From assembly GCA_001725355.1 (NCBI GenBank), contig MEGD01000027.1:93131-157130 (forward strand): 64,000 bases of DNA. The letters are read 5' to 3'. This DNA is from Novosphingobium sp. SCN 66-18 (lineage in GTDB: Bacteria > Pseudomonadota > Alphaproteobacteria > Sphingomonadales > Sphingomonadaceae). This document shows, one piece after another, positions 36,072-43,665 of the stretch. Under the pieces are notes generated by a model that saw only the letters and a program-made list of their open reading frames with translations, did not search any database and had not been told where the DNA came from. Positions within the stretch are counted from its first letter, which is position 1. Every line of letters begins with the position of its first letter. The position numbers were made by a program, and so were the translations under genes.

Positions 36072-36674
36072 TCACGCCACTTCCGCCTTCAGGCTTCCGA
36101 TATAGTCCTGCACCGACCGAACGCCCATCTCGTGCGCGATCACCAGGCTTTCCAGGTGTTCGCGGCTGTTGACCAGCCCCTTGGACAGCACCGTGCCATC
36201 GGCATCGAGCAGCACCGCGTAAGGCAGCTTGCCCACCTCGAACGCCTGCCCCACGTCCGGCCCGTTGATGAACTGGTACGATCCGATGCCGTGCTGTTCG
36301 ATCATCCCGCGCTGCACCGCCGGATCGTCGTCTCCCACGAAGATCAGCTGCACGCGCTCGTCCCGCGCGAACGACTTGGCCATAGGGATCAGCCCCTTGC
36401 ACAGCGGGCAGGCGGCAGACACGAACATCAGCAGGCGCAGCGCCGAACCGGGGGCGGCGCCACCGACGGTCACCGCCGCGCCTTCGAGCGTGCGCGCCGG
36501 GATGGCGGGCGATCGCGCGCCCACCGAAGGCCCGCCCGCCGTGGTCAAAGCCCCGGCTGGCGCCACGCGCATGTGCAGCACGCCCACCTGCCGCGCCAGC
36601 GCCAGCACGGCGACGACCAGAGCGAGGATCACGCCCCACGAAAGGACCTGCGAAACGATAAGCGCCGTCAGCAT
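36072..36674 (-). CDS. mauD: MauD-like thioredoxin-fold maturation protein
   Basis: Membrane-anchored thiol-disulfide protein of 200 aa needed for assembling the disulfide-rich light chain in mau/aau systems. One N-terminal transmembrane helix (about residues 5-26) precedes a periplasmic thioredoxin fold with the active site CPLC in FVSAACPLCKGLIP. The cis-Pro region is in GKLPYAVLLDADG. GGAGG lies just before the ATG at 36674. The gene starts 4 bases after mauE stops. Gene order heavy chain-E-D-light chain is that of known mau and aau clusters. Confidence 0.92.
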   Translation of the reverse strand: MLTALIVSQVLSWGVILALVVAVLALARQVGVLHMRVAPAGALTTAGGPSVGARSPAIPARTLEGAAVTVGGAAPGSALRLLMFVSAACPLCKGLIPMAKSFARDERVQLIFVGDDDPAVQRGMIEQHGIGSYQFINGPDVGQAFEVGKLPYAVLLDADGTVLSKGLVNSREHLESLVIAHEMGVRSVQDYIGSLKAEVA

Positions 36675-36678
36675 GGGC

Positions 36679-37269
36679 TCACCTCCGTTTGATTCCAGCG
36701 TTGACTCTGGCCGCGACGGGCGAGACGGCCAGCGCGGCGATGGCGTTGAACAGCAGATAGAGAACGAACAGGCTGACCCCGCCGACAATCGCGGTGGCCA
36801 GCTCGAAGCCGGCGGACGGCAACGCAGCGGGCAGCCGCAACGCCACGAGCGCCATCAGCGCGATGTTGCGCACCACCAGCGGCCAGCCCAGCATCTGGCG
36901 CAGCTGTGACCGGCCGCAGCCGCAGTCGATCGAGCGCCGTCCGCGCGCGATGTTTACCGCCATCGCCACCGCGAACAGCCCCAGCAGGACCAGCGCGGGC
37001 ACCACGGCCAAGGGCGGTCCGCCGGCCAGCAGCGCCAGCCCGAGCACCAGTTCGCCCCAGGGCAGCACCGCCGCCACCGGCGCCACCAGCGCATCGGGCA
37101 GCAGCCGGTAGTTGGCGATAACGCCCGGCAGCACATCGCGATGGAGCAGCTTCGACAGCCCTGCGTGAACGAAGACCAGCCCCACTCCGAACGCTCCGGC
37201 CAGCCCCATCACCCGCAGGCCCGTCATGCCCAGGCCCGAAACCGCAAGATCGGCGGCGACAGCGCTCAC
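36679..37269 (-). CDS. mauE: MauE-like membrane protein
   Basis: Inner-membrane protein of 196 aa with four to five hydrophobic helices, required in mau systems for stable light chain, probably by supplying reductant or oxidant to MauD. It has the DoxX-like pattern FVHAGLSKLLHRD and the paired cysteines CGCGRS (near residue 115), a candidate redox pair. The start codon is GTG and overlaps the heavy-chain stop (GTGA). It belongs to the aauB-mauE-mauD-aauA operon. Confidence 0.9.
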   Translation of the reverse strand: MSAVAADLAVSGLGMTGLRVMGLAGAFGVGLVFVHAGLSKLLHRDVLPGVIANYRLLPDALVAPVAAVLPWGELVLGLALLAGGPPLAVVPALVLLGLFAVAMAVNIARGRRSIDCGCGRSQLRQMLGWPLVVRNIALMALVALRLPAALPSAGFELATAIVGGVSLFVLYLLFNAIAALAVSPVAARVNAGIKRR

Positions 37270-38450
37270 CGCGCTTCCACCACCGTGATCACGCCGCTGC
37301 CGGCACGGTCAAGCTTGAGCGTTTCGTCCCAGGTCTTCACGTCGACCACATGGACCGTACCACCCTCGCCGCCGGAATACATCAGCTTGGGCGCAGCCTC
37401 CTGCGTCACCTCGATCGTGGTAGCCGGATCGGTGATCGGCACGCGCTTCACCACTTTCTTCGCCGCGAGATCGACGTCCCAGATTTCGGTGCCACCGGCC
37501 TTGTGCGTCCAGTATTCGCCCGGATGCATCAGCACGAAGAGATGGCCGGACGCGCGGTGAAGCGCCATCGGCTGCCCCCCGCCGGGATACCAGTTGACGT
37601 CGAGCGGCTTGGTGTCGCCCGCGCGCAGCCCGGCCGCCACCTGGATCGAGAACGGTTCGGAAACCGTCGGCGCCGCCGCCATCTTCGCGGTATAGATCTT
37701 GCCGGTGTAGGACAGGAACACCGCCTGCTGCTTCGTCTTGTCGTAGATCAGGTTGTCGAAGATCGGATCGTCGGTCGCCGAAAAGAACGGAGCCGAATGG
37801 GTGATCGCGGGCTTCGCGGCACCCGCCGTGACCGTGGCCAGCGAACCATCGGCGCAGAGCGCGGAGAAGCCGGCGCCGGGATTGGGGATAAGGCTGGCGC
37901 AGCCGGGCAGCTCGATCGCGCGCAGGAACTTGCGCTTTTCCAGATCGACCACGCTGACCGACGACGCGGGGCTGAAGTTATAGACGAAACCCAGCTTGCC
38001 GTCGTCGCTCAGGATGAAGTCCTGCTTGCGGCCACCGATCAGCAGGCGGCCGGGAATCGGGATTTCGGCCTGCAGCTTGAGGTTGGTCGAATCATAGACG
38101 GTGACCATGTCCTGCCGCGTGCCGCGATTGCCCTTGCTCCAGATCGTTTCGGCCACGTAATAGAACTTGCCCGCCGGATCGATCGCCATGTCCGCCAGAA
38201 GCGCCGTCTGCACCAGACCCAGCATCTTGCCGTTGCCGGTGTCGTAGATCGCGGTGCCGGGGAACACGAAACCCCGGTTCACGAAAATCCAGCCCGGCTT
38301 GGGCGGCGTGATCGCGGCGACGTCCGACTCTTCGGGCTCCGTGGGATTGGCGGTGTCGGCCAAGGCCTGCGGCGCGTCGATCACCGACAGCGCGAGGCAT
38401 GCGGCAAGCGTCGGGATGGCGGAAAGCATGCGGCTGGCAATGGATTTCAT
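37266..38450 (-). CDS. aauB: TTQ amine dehydrogenase heavy (alpha) chain
   Basis: Periplasmic seven-bladed beta-propeller subunit, 394 aa. A signal peptide ends near QALA-32. The body has propeller features WIFVNRGF, MVTVYDSTNLKLQAEIPIPGR, KFLRAIELPGCA, GTEIWDVDLAAKKV and a C-terminal VHVVDVKTWDETLKL. The related MADH heavy chain supports the TTQ light chain; it has no cofactor itself. It is the first gene of the operon. The shared 25-bp motif lies about 100 bases upstream. Presence of Trp/Tyr clusters near the substrate tunnel cannot be judged from this read. Confidence 0.92.
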   Translation of the reverse strand: MKSIASRMLSAIPTLAACLALSVIDAPQALADTANPTEPEESDVAAITPPKPGWIFVNRGFVFPGTAIYDTGNGKMLGLVQTALLADMAIDPAGKFYYVAETIWSKGNRGTRQDMVTVYDSTNLKLQAEIPIPGRLLIGGRKQDFILSDDGKLGFVYNFSPASSVSVVDLEKRKFLRAIELPGCASLIPNPGAGFSALCADGSLATVTAGAAKPAITHSAPFFSATDDPIFDNLIYDKTKQQAVFLSYTGKIYTAKMAAAPTVSEPFSIQVAAGLRAGDTKPLDVNWYPGGGQPMALHRASGHLFVLMHPGEYWTHKAGGTEIWDVDLAAKKVVKRVPITDPATTIEVTQEAAPKLMYSGGEGGTVHVVDVKTWDETLKLDRAGSGVITVVEAR

Positions 38451-38549
38451 CTGACCTTGACCCCCTTCGGTTGCGACGGCCGATGCGGCGCCTTCACCAT
38501 GCGCCTTGCCCCCACAAGATAGCATGGCGCTGCGTCGTCGGGTGAAGGT

Positions 38550-38574
38550 TTGACGCCCGTCCAGTTTTAGTCAA
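38550..38574 (-). promoter_or_regulatory. Shared island motif, copy ahead of aauB
   Basis: On the minus strand the 25-mer reads TTGAC-n-AA-n3-TGGAC-n3-CGTCAA, with TTGAC and GTCAA dyad arms. It agrees with the qhpA copy at 18 of 25 positions and in the same orientation relative to the downstream operon. It overlaps the MFS gene stop codon. It lies about 100 bases before the aauB start. Confidence 0.55.
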
Positions 38575-39755
38575 GCGCCTATAGGGGCTGGCGCGCCACC
38601 CTTTTCAGGACTCGCACCGGTCGCCCCCGCAAATCCGGCGCGGACCGCCCAGCCAACCGAGACCAGCCCTCCCGTCAGGGCCAGCGCCACGCCGATCAGC
38701 AACCCCTCGCGCCCGAACAGCGCCATCATCGCCGTTCCCAGCAACGGCCCGGCGATCAGCCCAAGACTGTGCGTGCAGGCCACGAACACGCGAAAGCGCG
38801 AATCCCGGCTCGTCGCCGTCGCCAGCCCCGAACAGCGGATGATGATCGCGGTGGAACCGATGTTGAGCAGCACGATCGACGCGACATAGGCGCCGTCCGC
38901 CCCCGGCACCGTCAGCACCACCGGCGAAGTGAGCGCCAGCCCCGACAGCAGGGCGGTGACCGGCAACGGCACCAGCAGCCGCTCGCGCATCACCGCCGCC
39001 GCGGTCAGCGCGCCGACGACGGAGCCGATCGCCACGGCCTGCCCGATTGTGCGATCGGCGATACCCGCGCGCGTGGCCAGCGCGGCCGAGAAGCTCCACA
39101 CCAGCATCGTCGAACAGATGAACCAGAAGGTTGCCGCCGCCAGCGCCCAGCCGGCGACCGGCACCGCGCTCCTTCCCGCAGCGATGCCAGACGGGCTATC
39201 GATCATCGATGCCGACCGCACGAACGGCACCAGCACCGCCAGCGCAAGCGCCGGCACCAGCGCCATCGCCATCAACGCGGTTTCCGCGCCCGTCGCCAAC
39301 ATCAGTTCGGGCAAGGCCAGCGAAACCAGCGTCGAGAGGATAAGCTGTGTCAGATAGACCGCGCCATAGGCCTTGCTGGGCCGGCGCGCGGCATAGGCGG
39401 CCATGGTGGCGGCATAGATCACGCCCATCGCCAGTCCATAACCGGTCCGGTACGCGAGAACGGTCGCCAGGCTGCCGGCCAGCGCCGTCGCCACGCTGCA
39501 CAGGAATGCCAACACGGCCGCCGCCAGAACGCTTCCCCGGGGCAGGACCGGCCCCAGCCACCAGACCGTCAGCGCGCCCAGCGCGGAGCCGGCCTGGGTA
39601 AAGCCCACGACCAGCCCGTGCGCCTCCAGCGGCACGGGCCGCGCATCGCTCAACACCGTCAGGTAGATCGGATCGATTCCGGGTTGCAGGCATCCCAGCG
39701 CGGCCGCCAGCGACGCCGCCCCAAAGCCCCTCCCGATGATCGCCCTGTTCCGCAT
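38571..39755 (-). CDS. MFS transporter
   Basis: Major facilitator with about 12 transmembrane helices, 394 aa. Charged and Gly-rich helix ends such as GLVVGFTQAGSALGAL and YRTGYGLAMGVIYAATMAAYAARR are MFS-like. It shows no close family signature I recognise, so the substrate is unknown; an amine or its acid product is possible from context. It follows the tetR gene by 60 bases on the same strand and probably forms a unit with it. I prefer the ATG at 39755 to the GTG three codons upstream. Confidence 0.8.
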   Translation of the reverse strand: MRNRAIIGRGFGAASLAAALGCLQPGIDPIYLTVLSDARPVPLEAHGLVVGFTQAGSALGALTVWWLGPVLPRGSVLAAAVLAFLCSVATALAGSLATVLAYRTGYGLAMGVIYAATMAAYAARRPSKAYGAVYLTQLILSTLVSLALPELMLATGAETALMAMALVPALALAVLVPFVRSASMIDSPSGIAAGRSAVPVAGWALAAATFWFICSTMLVWSFSAALATRAGIADRTIGQAVAIGSVVGALTAAAVMRERLLVPLPVTALLSGLALTSPVVLTVPGADGAYVASIVLLNIGSTAIIIRCSGLATATSRDSRFRVFVACTHSLGLIAGPLLGTAMMALFGREGLLIGVALALTGGLVSVGWAVRAGFAGATGASPEKGGAPAPIGA

Positions 39756-39815
39756 CCGGCACACTCACAGCCCTGGGGTCAGGACCCTTCTGTGCCGCGT
39801 GCTGCTTCGCGCGCC

Positions 39816-40472
39816 TTACCGAAGGCCGGAAATCTGTTCCGGCGTTATCGTTCTGGCGAGATCGACCAGCGCGCGGGCGGCTATGGTCCGGAACGCCATC
39901 ATCTTCGCAGCCCACGGTTTTTCATATCCGAGGAATGGCGTAGAGCCTTCCATCGACGCGCTGATATAAAGCGCCACCGTGTGCACCTGATCGGGCGACA
40001 GCCGGGGATTGAGCAGCGCCACGTATTCCCCGATGAAATCGTGGACCCCCTGGTAAAAGGCCCGGACCCGATCCGCGATGAATTCGTTCTGGTTGGCCAG
40101 CGCCCACAGTTCGGTGAACAGCCGCGTGGTGCGCTTGCCGGCTATATCATCCAGGCAAATCTCGATCAGCAGGCGCAGCCTTTCCTCCGCCGGCAGGTCG
40201 GGCTGGCGGACGCGGTTCTCCAGCAGCTTGTCATAGCTTTCCAGCAACTCGTCGAGCAGGATCTGGATCAGCATTTCCTTGCGCGGGAAATGGTAGCTGA
40301 CGTTGCCCACCTTCATCCCGCATTCGGCGGCGATACGGCGGATCGTGAACGCGCCCGCGCCTTCGTCGATCAGCACGGTCAACGCGGCCTTGAGAATGGC
40401 GTCGACCGTCTCGGTCCCGCGCGTGTAGGTTCCCGGCCGCGTGGCTATCATGTGGGCGACATCGCTTGCCAT
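39816..40472 (-). CDS. TetR-family regulator of the amine island
   Basis: Regulator of 218 aa. The N-terminal HTH includes LTVLIDEGAGAFTIRRIAAECGMKVGNVSYHFPRKEMLIQ (part shown), typical of TetR. The C-terminal ligand domain is unassigned. It is the only transcription factor inside the island. Position between the TTQ and molybdenum-hydroxylase units and the operator-like sequences in its 279-base upstream gap make it the likely island regulator. In Paracoccus the qhp operon is run by an AraC-family protein, which I do not find here. The ATG at 40472 was chosen from the HTH position. Confidence 0.85.
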   Translation of the reverse strand: MASDVAHMIATRPGTYTRGTETVDAILKAALTVLIDEGAGAFTIRRIAAECGMKVGNVSYHFPRKEMLIQILLDELLESYDKLLENRVRQPDLPAEERLRLLIEICLDDIAGKRTTRLFTELWALANQNEFIADRVRAFYQGVHDFIGEYVALLNPRLSPDQVHTVALYISASMEGSTPFLGYEKPWAAKMMAFRTIAARALVDLARTITPEQISGLR

Positions 40473-40556
40473 TGCACCCGGCCTAACACTCCTGAACGTG
40501 GGTCGCCAGCCCGACTGCCCCGCCCAACCCTTTTTATCCCGCGCGCGCAACGGCGC

Positions 40557-40585
40557 TTGACGGATACTTGATGCCTGTCCAATAT
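40557..40585 (+). promoter_or_regulatory. Candidate promoter of iorAB
   Basis: TTGACG (40557-40562), a 17-base spacer, then CAATAT (40580-40585), close to a sigma-70 promoter. The copy of the island motif overlaps it and a palindrome lies just downstream, so binding by a regulator would affect it. Confidence 0.4.
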
Positions 40586-40592
40586 TTAAGGC
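40568..40592 (-). promoter_or_regulatory. Shared island motif, copy ahead of tetR
   Basis: The minus-strand reading keeps AA, the TGGAC core, then AGGC and TCAA, matching the aauB and qhpA copies. The first TTGAC arm is lost. It is oriented toward tetR and overlaps the proposed iorA promoter. Confidence 0.45.
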
Positions 40593-40601
40593 GTTTTCAA
40601 G

Positions 40602-40619
40602 CCGGTTTCTTGAAACCGG
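40602..40619. promoter_or_regulatory. Palindromic operator candidate
   Basis: A perfect 8-bp inverted repeat CCGGTTTC-TT-GAAACCGG. It lies just downstream of the proposed iorA -10 in the tetR-iorA gap, where a TetR dimer would block elongation. Confidence 0.45.
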
Positions 40620-40751
40620 ACAACAAAGGTTTCCATCCCGCCAGCGTTCCGCGTTACGGAATATCCGTTTGGCAATGGTGCATCCCATGCGCCTGGCCTA
40701 ACAGGTGGGCGGGATGAGAATATCCGCGCGATCAAGCATGAAGGACTGCCG

Positions 40752-41213
40752 ATGGCCATTTCGCTGACCGTCAACCGCAAGAAGCGCGTCGTCGACGCGG
40801 ATGCCGACAAGCCGCTGCTGTGGGTTCTGCGCGAAGACCTGAACCTGCCCGGCACCAAGTTCGGCTGCGGTGCGGGCCTGTGCGGCGCCTGCACGGTGCT
40901 GCTGGACGGCAACGCCGTGCGATCGTGCCAGACGCCGATCGCCGATGCGGCGGGCAAGCAGATCACCACGATCGAGGACGTGGCCTCGCTTCCGGTGGGC
41001 AAGAAGGTGGTCGATGCGTGGGTCGACCTCGACGTGCCGCAATGCGGCTATTGCCAGGCCGGGCAGATCATGTCCGCCACCGCGCTGCTGACGCAGACGC
41101 CCAGGCCCTCGGCCGAGGACATCGAGGGCGGCATGAGCGGCAACATCTGCCGCTGCGCCACCTACCTGCGCATCCAGAAGGCGATCCGCAAGGCGGCGGG
41201 AGTGGCGGCATGA
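40752..41213 (+). CDS. iorA: (2Fe-2S) subunit of IorAB-type molybdenum hydroxylase
   Basis: Electron-transfer subunit of 153 aa with two [2Fe-2S] clusters. The plant-ferredoxin-type site is CGAGLCGACTVLLDG with a fourth Cys in RSCQTPI; the second cluster uses CGYCQAGQIM and CRCATYLRI. This arrangement is that of isoquinoline 1-oxidoreductase and aldehyde-oxidising enzymes, which lack an FAD subunit. It overlaps iorB by four bases. In the two-subunit enzymes electrons then pass to cytochromes rather than NAD. Confidence 0.93.
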   Translation: MAISLTVNRKKRVVDADADKPLLWVLREDLNLPGTKFGCGAGLCGACTVLLDGNAVRSCQTPIADAAGKQITTIEDVASLPVGKKVVDAWVDLDVPQCGYCQAGQIMSATALLTQTPRPSAEDIEGGMSGNICRCATYLRIQKAIRKAAGVAA

Positions 41214-43453
41214 GCATCGTGAAGGATCGAGAAGCCGCCGGCGCGGCCCTGAGCCGCCGGTCGTTGAGCCGCCGCTCGTTCCTGGCCGCCTCGCTCGCGG
41301 GCGGGGCCGTGCTGACCTTCGACGCCCGGATCGCGCTGGCGCAGGCGACGGGTGCGGCGGGCGAACCCGTCGTGCTCACGGCCTTCATCCGCATCAACGC
41401 GGACAACAGCGTGACCATCGGCGCCAAGAATCCCGAGATCGGCCAGGGCGTGAAGACCATGCTGCCGATGCTGATCGCCGAGGAACTCGACGTGGCGTGG
41501 AACCAGGTCCGCATCGAGCAGACCGACGCCGACGACAAGCGCTATGGCCTTCAGGTCGCCGGCGGCAGCACCGCGACGCCGAACAACTGGCTTCCCATGC
41601 GCCAGGCCGGCGCGGCAGCGCGCGCCATGCTGGTGGCGGCGGCGGCGAAGCAGTGGGGCGTCGCCCCGGCGTCGCTTTCGACCGAAGCGGGCAAGGTGAT
41701 CGACAAGGCCGGTGGGCGCAGCGTGCCTTATGCCGCGCTGGCGCGCGAGGCCGCCGGCATGCCCGTGCCCGATCTCGCCACGGTGCCGCTCAAGCCGGCG
41801 GGTGCATTCCATATCATCGGCCAGCCGATGCAGGGCGTGGACACGCCCAGGATCGTCAAGGGCACGCCCCTGTTCGGGATCGATACGCACCTGCCCGGCA
41901 TGCTCCACGCCGCGCTGGTCAAGTGCCCGGCGTTCGGGGGCACCATCGCCCGGATCGACGATGCGGCCGTGCGCGGGATTGCGGGCGTGGTCGCCGTGGT
42001 GCCGGTCAACAGCGGCCTTGTTCCGCCGGGGCAGCAGGATGCCGTCGCGATCGTCGCCGACAGCTGGTGGAAAGCCAGCAAGGCGCGCGAAAAGCTGGTG
42101 GTGGCGTGGGACGATGCCGCGCAGAAGGAATTCTCGACCGCCGGCTATGCGAAGCAGGCGGGCGAAGCGTTGGGTGCCGCGCCGCAGACCGATCTGTTCA
42201 AGGCCGGCGATGCGGACAAGGCGCTGGCCGGGGCGGCGAAGACGGTGAGCGCCGACTATTCCTACCCCTTCCTCGCCCACGCCACGCTGGAGCCGCAGAA
42301 CTGCACCGCGCTGTGGACGACAGATGGCAAGCTGGAACTGTGGGCGCCCACGCAGAACCCGGGCTCGGGCCGCAAGGAAGTGGCCGCCATGCTCGGCATC
42401 GCGCCTGAAGCGATGACCATCCACATGACGCGGATCGGCGGCGGTTTCGGCCGCCGGCTGATGAGCGACTACATGGTTCTGGCAGCGCAGGTGGCCAAGG
42501 GCGTGCCCGGCCGGCCGGTCAAGCTGCTGTGGGACCGCACGGACGACCTGCGGCACGACTATTATCGCCCCGCTGGCTGGCACCGCTTCACCGCCGGCCT
42601 CGATGCCAAGGGCGCTCTGATCGCGTTCAAGGACCACTTCATCACCTTCGGCGCGGACGGAAAGCCGATCCGCGCGGCGGAAATGAGCTCGACCGAATTT
42701 CCCGCTCCGGTCGTGCCCGATGCCCACCTGGGCGCGACCTATCTCAAGACCAACCTGCCGACGGGCTGGCTGCGCGCGCCGACCTCCAATGCCATGGCCT
42801 TCGTGTACCAGGGCTTCCTCGACGAGGTGGCCGAGGCCGCTGGCGTCGACCTGCCCGAGCTGATGCGCCGCACGCTGGGCGAACCGCGCGAACTGCCGAC
42901 CGAGCGCAAGGGGCTGGTGTTCCACACCGGCCGCGCGCGCAGCGTGATCGACGCTGTGTGCAAGGCCGCCGGCTGGACCGGGCGCACAGGCCCCGCCAAG
43001 GGCGCGGGCGATGCGGTCAAGGGGCGCGGCTTCGGCTTCTATTTCAGCCATCGCGGCTATTTCGCGGAAGTCGTCGACGTCACGGTTTCGGGCGGAACCG
43101 CGGTGAAAGTCGACAAGATCTGGATGGCGGGCGACATCGGCAGCCAGATCATCAATCCGCTCAATGCCGAGCACCAGTCGCAGGGTGCGGCGATCGACGG
43201 CATCGCGCAGGCGCTGGTATGGCAGCCGGTGGTGCAGGAGGCGGGCGCGATCACGGCCGACAACTTCGGCGATTTCCCGCTGCTGCGCATCGATGCCGTG
43301 CCGCGCGATGTCGCGATCACCTGGGTGAAAAGCGATTTCCCGCCCACCGGGCTGGGCGAACCGGCCCTGCCGCCGGTCATTCCGGCGATCGCCAACGCCA
43401 TCCGCGCCGCCACCGGCAAACGGCTGCGATCCCTGCCGTTGCAATTGACCTGA
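41210..43453 (+). CDS. iorB: Molybdopterin-binding subunit of IorAB-type hydroxylase, Tat-exported
   Basis: Catalytic subunit of 747 aa of the xanthine oxidase family. A Tat leader (SRRSFLAASLAGG, near residues 21-33) ends IALA-Q, so the holoenzyme is periplasmic. The cofactor and substrate regions include IGQGVKTMLPMLIAEEL, HTTL-type HATLEPQN, GGFGRRLMSDYM, and the C-terminal GLGEPALPPV with the catalytic Glu. Related members oxidise N-heterocycles or aldehydes; the aldehyde role here is inferred from the amine dehydrogenases on both sides. A strong terminator follows. XdhC at 33863-34861 is the likely maturation factor. Confidence 0.9.
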   Translation: MSIVKDREAAGAALSRRSLSRRSFLAASLAGGAVLTFDARIALAQATGAAGEPVVLTAFIRINADNSVTIGAKNPEIGQGVKTMLPMLIAEELDVAWNQVRIEQTDADDKRYGLQVAGGSTATPNNWLPMRQAGAAARAMLVAAAAKQWGVAPASLSTEAGKVIDKAGGRSVPYAALAREAAGMPVPDLATVPLKPAGAFHIIGQPMQGVDTPRIVKGTPLFGIDTHLPGMLHAALVKCPAFGGTIARIDDAAVRGIAGVVAVVPVNSGLVPPGQQDAVAIVADSWWKASKAREKLVVAWDDAAQKEFSTAGYAKQAGEALGAAPQTDLFKAGDADKALAGAAKTVSADYSYPFLAHATLEPQNCTALWTTDGKLELWAPTQNPGSGRKEVAAMLGIAPEAMTIHMTRIGGGFGRRLMSDYMVLAAQVAKGVPGRPVKLLWDRTDDLRHDYYRPAGWHRFTAGLDAKGALIAFKDHFITFGADGKPIRAAEMSSTEFPAPVVPDAHLGATYLKTNLPTGWLRAPTSNAMAFVYQGFLDEVAEAAGVDLPELMRRTLGEPRELPTERKGLVFHTGRARSVIDAVCKAAGWTGRTGPAKGAGDAVKGRGFGFYFSHRGYFAEVVDVTVSGGTAVKVDKIWMAGDIGSQIINPLNAEHQSQGAAIDGIAQALVWQPVVQEAGAITADNFGDFPLLRIDAVPRDVAITWVKSDFPPTGLGEPALPPVIPAIANAIRAATGKRLRSLPLQLT

Positions 43454-43495
43454 TCGCGGCCCGAACGCTGCCCGTGAGGACAGCTTCCAACGTCC

Positions 43496-43535
43496 AAAAA
43501 GGCGTGTGATTCCAACCGGATCACACGCCTTTTTT
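43496..43535 (+). terminator. Rho-independent terminator after iorB
   Basis: A 13-bp perfect stem (AAAGGCGTGTGAT / ATCACACGCCTTT) with a 9-base loop followed by six T in all. It separates iorAB from the qhp operon, so qhpA needs its own promoter. Confidence 0.88.
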
Positions 43536-43575
43536 CGCATCTGCAAAAAAGATGGGCGGCGCTGCAACAAAGGCG

Positions 43576-43600
43576 TTGACCAATCTTGGACAACCGTCAA
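43576..43600 (+). promoter_or_regulatory. Shared island motif, copy ahead of qhpA
   Basis: Reads TTGAC-C-AA-TCT-TGGAC-AAC-CGTCAA with full TTGAC/GTCAA arms, 65 bases before the qhpA ATG. It matches the aauB copy at 18 of 25 positions. No convincing sigma-70 -10 follows at normal spacing, so activation by a bound factor is possible. Confidence 0.55.
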
Positions 43601-43665
43601 GCTTACCCCTGTGACCCGCGCTCGAATCGCGCTGCTTACGGTCCAATCAGGGGGATTTCGCGAGC

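Noticed and set aside
43576..43604. TTGACC followed at 17 bases by AAGCTT as a sigma-70 promoter for qhpA
   Set aside because: The -10 is a poor match, so I list the site only as the shared motif.
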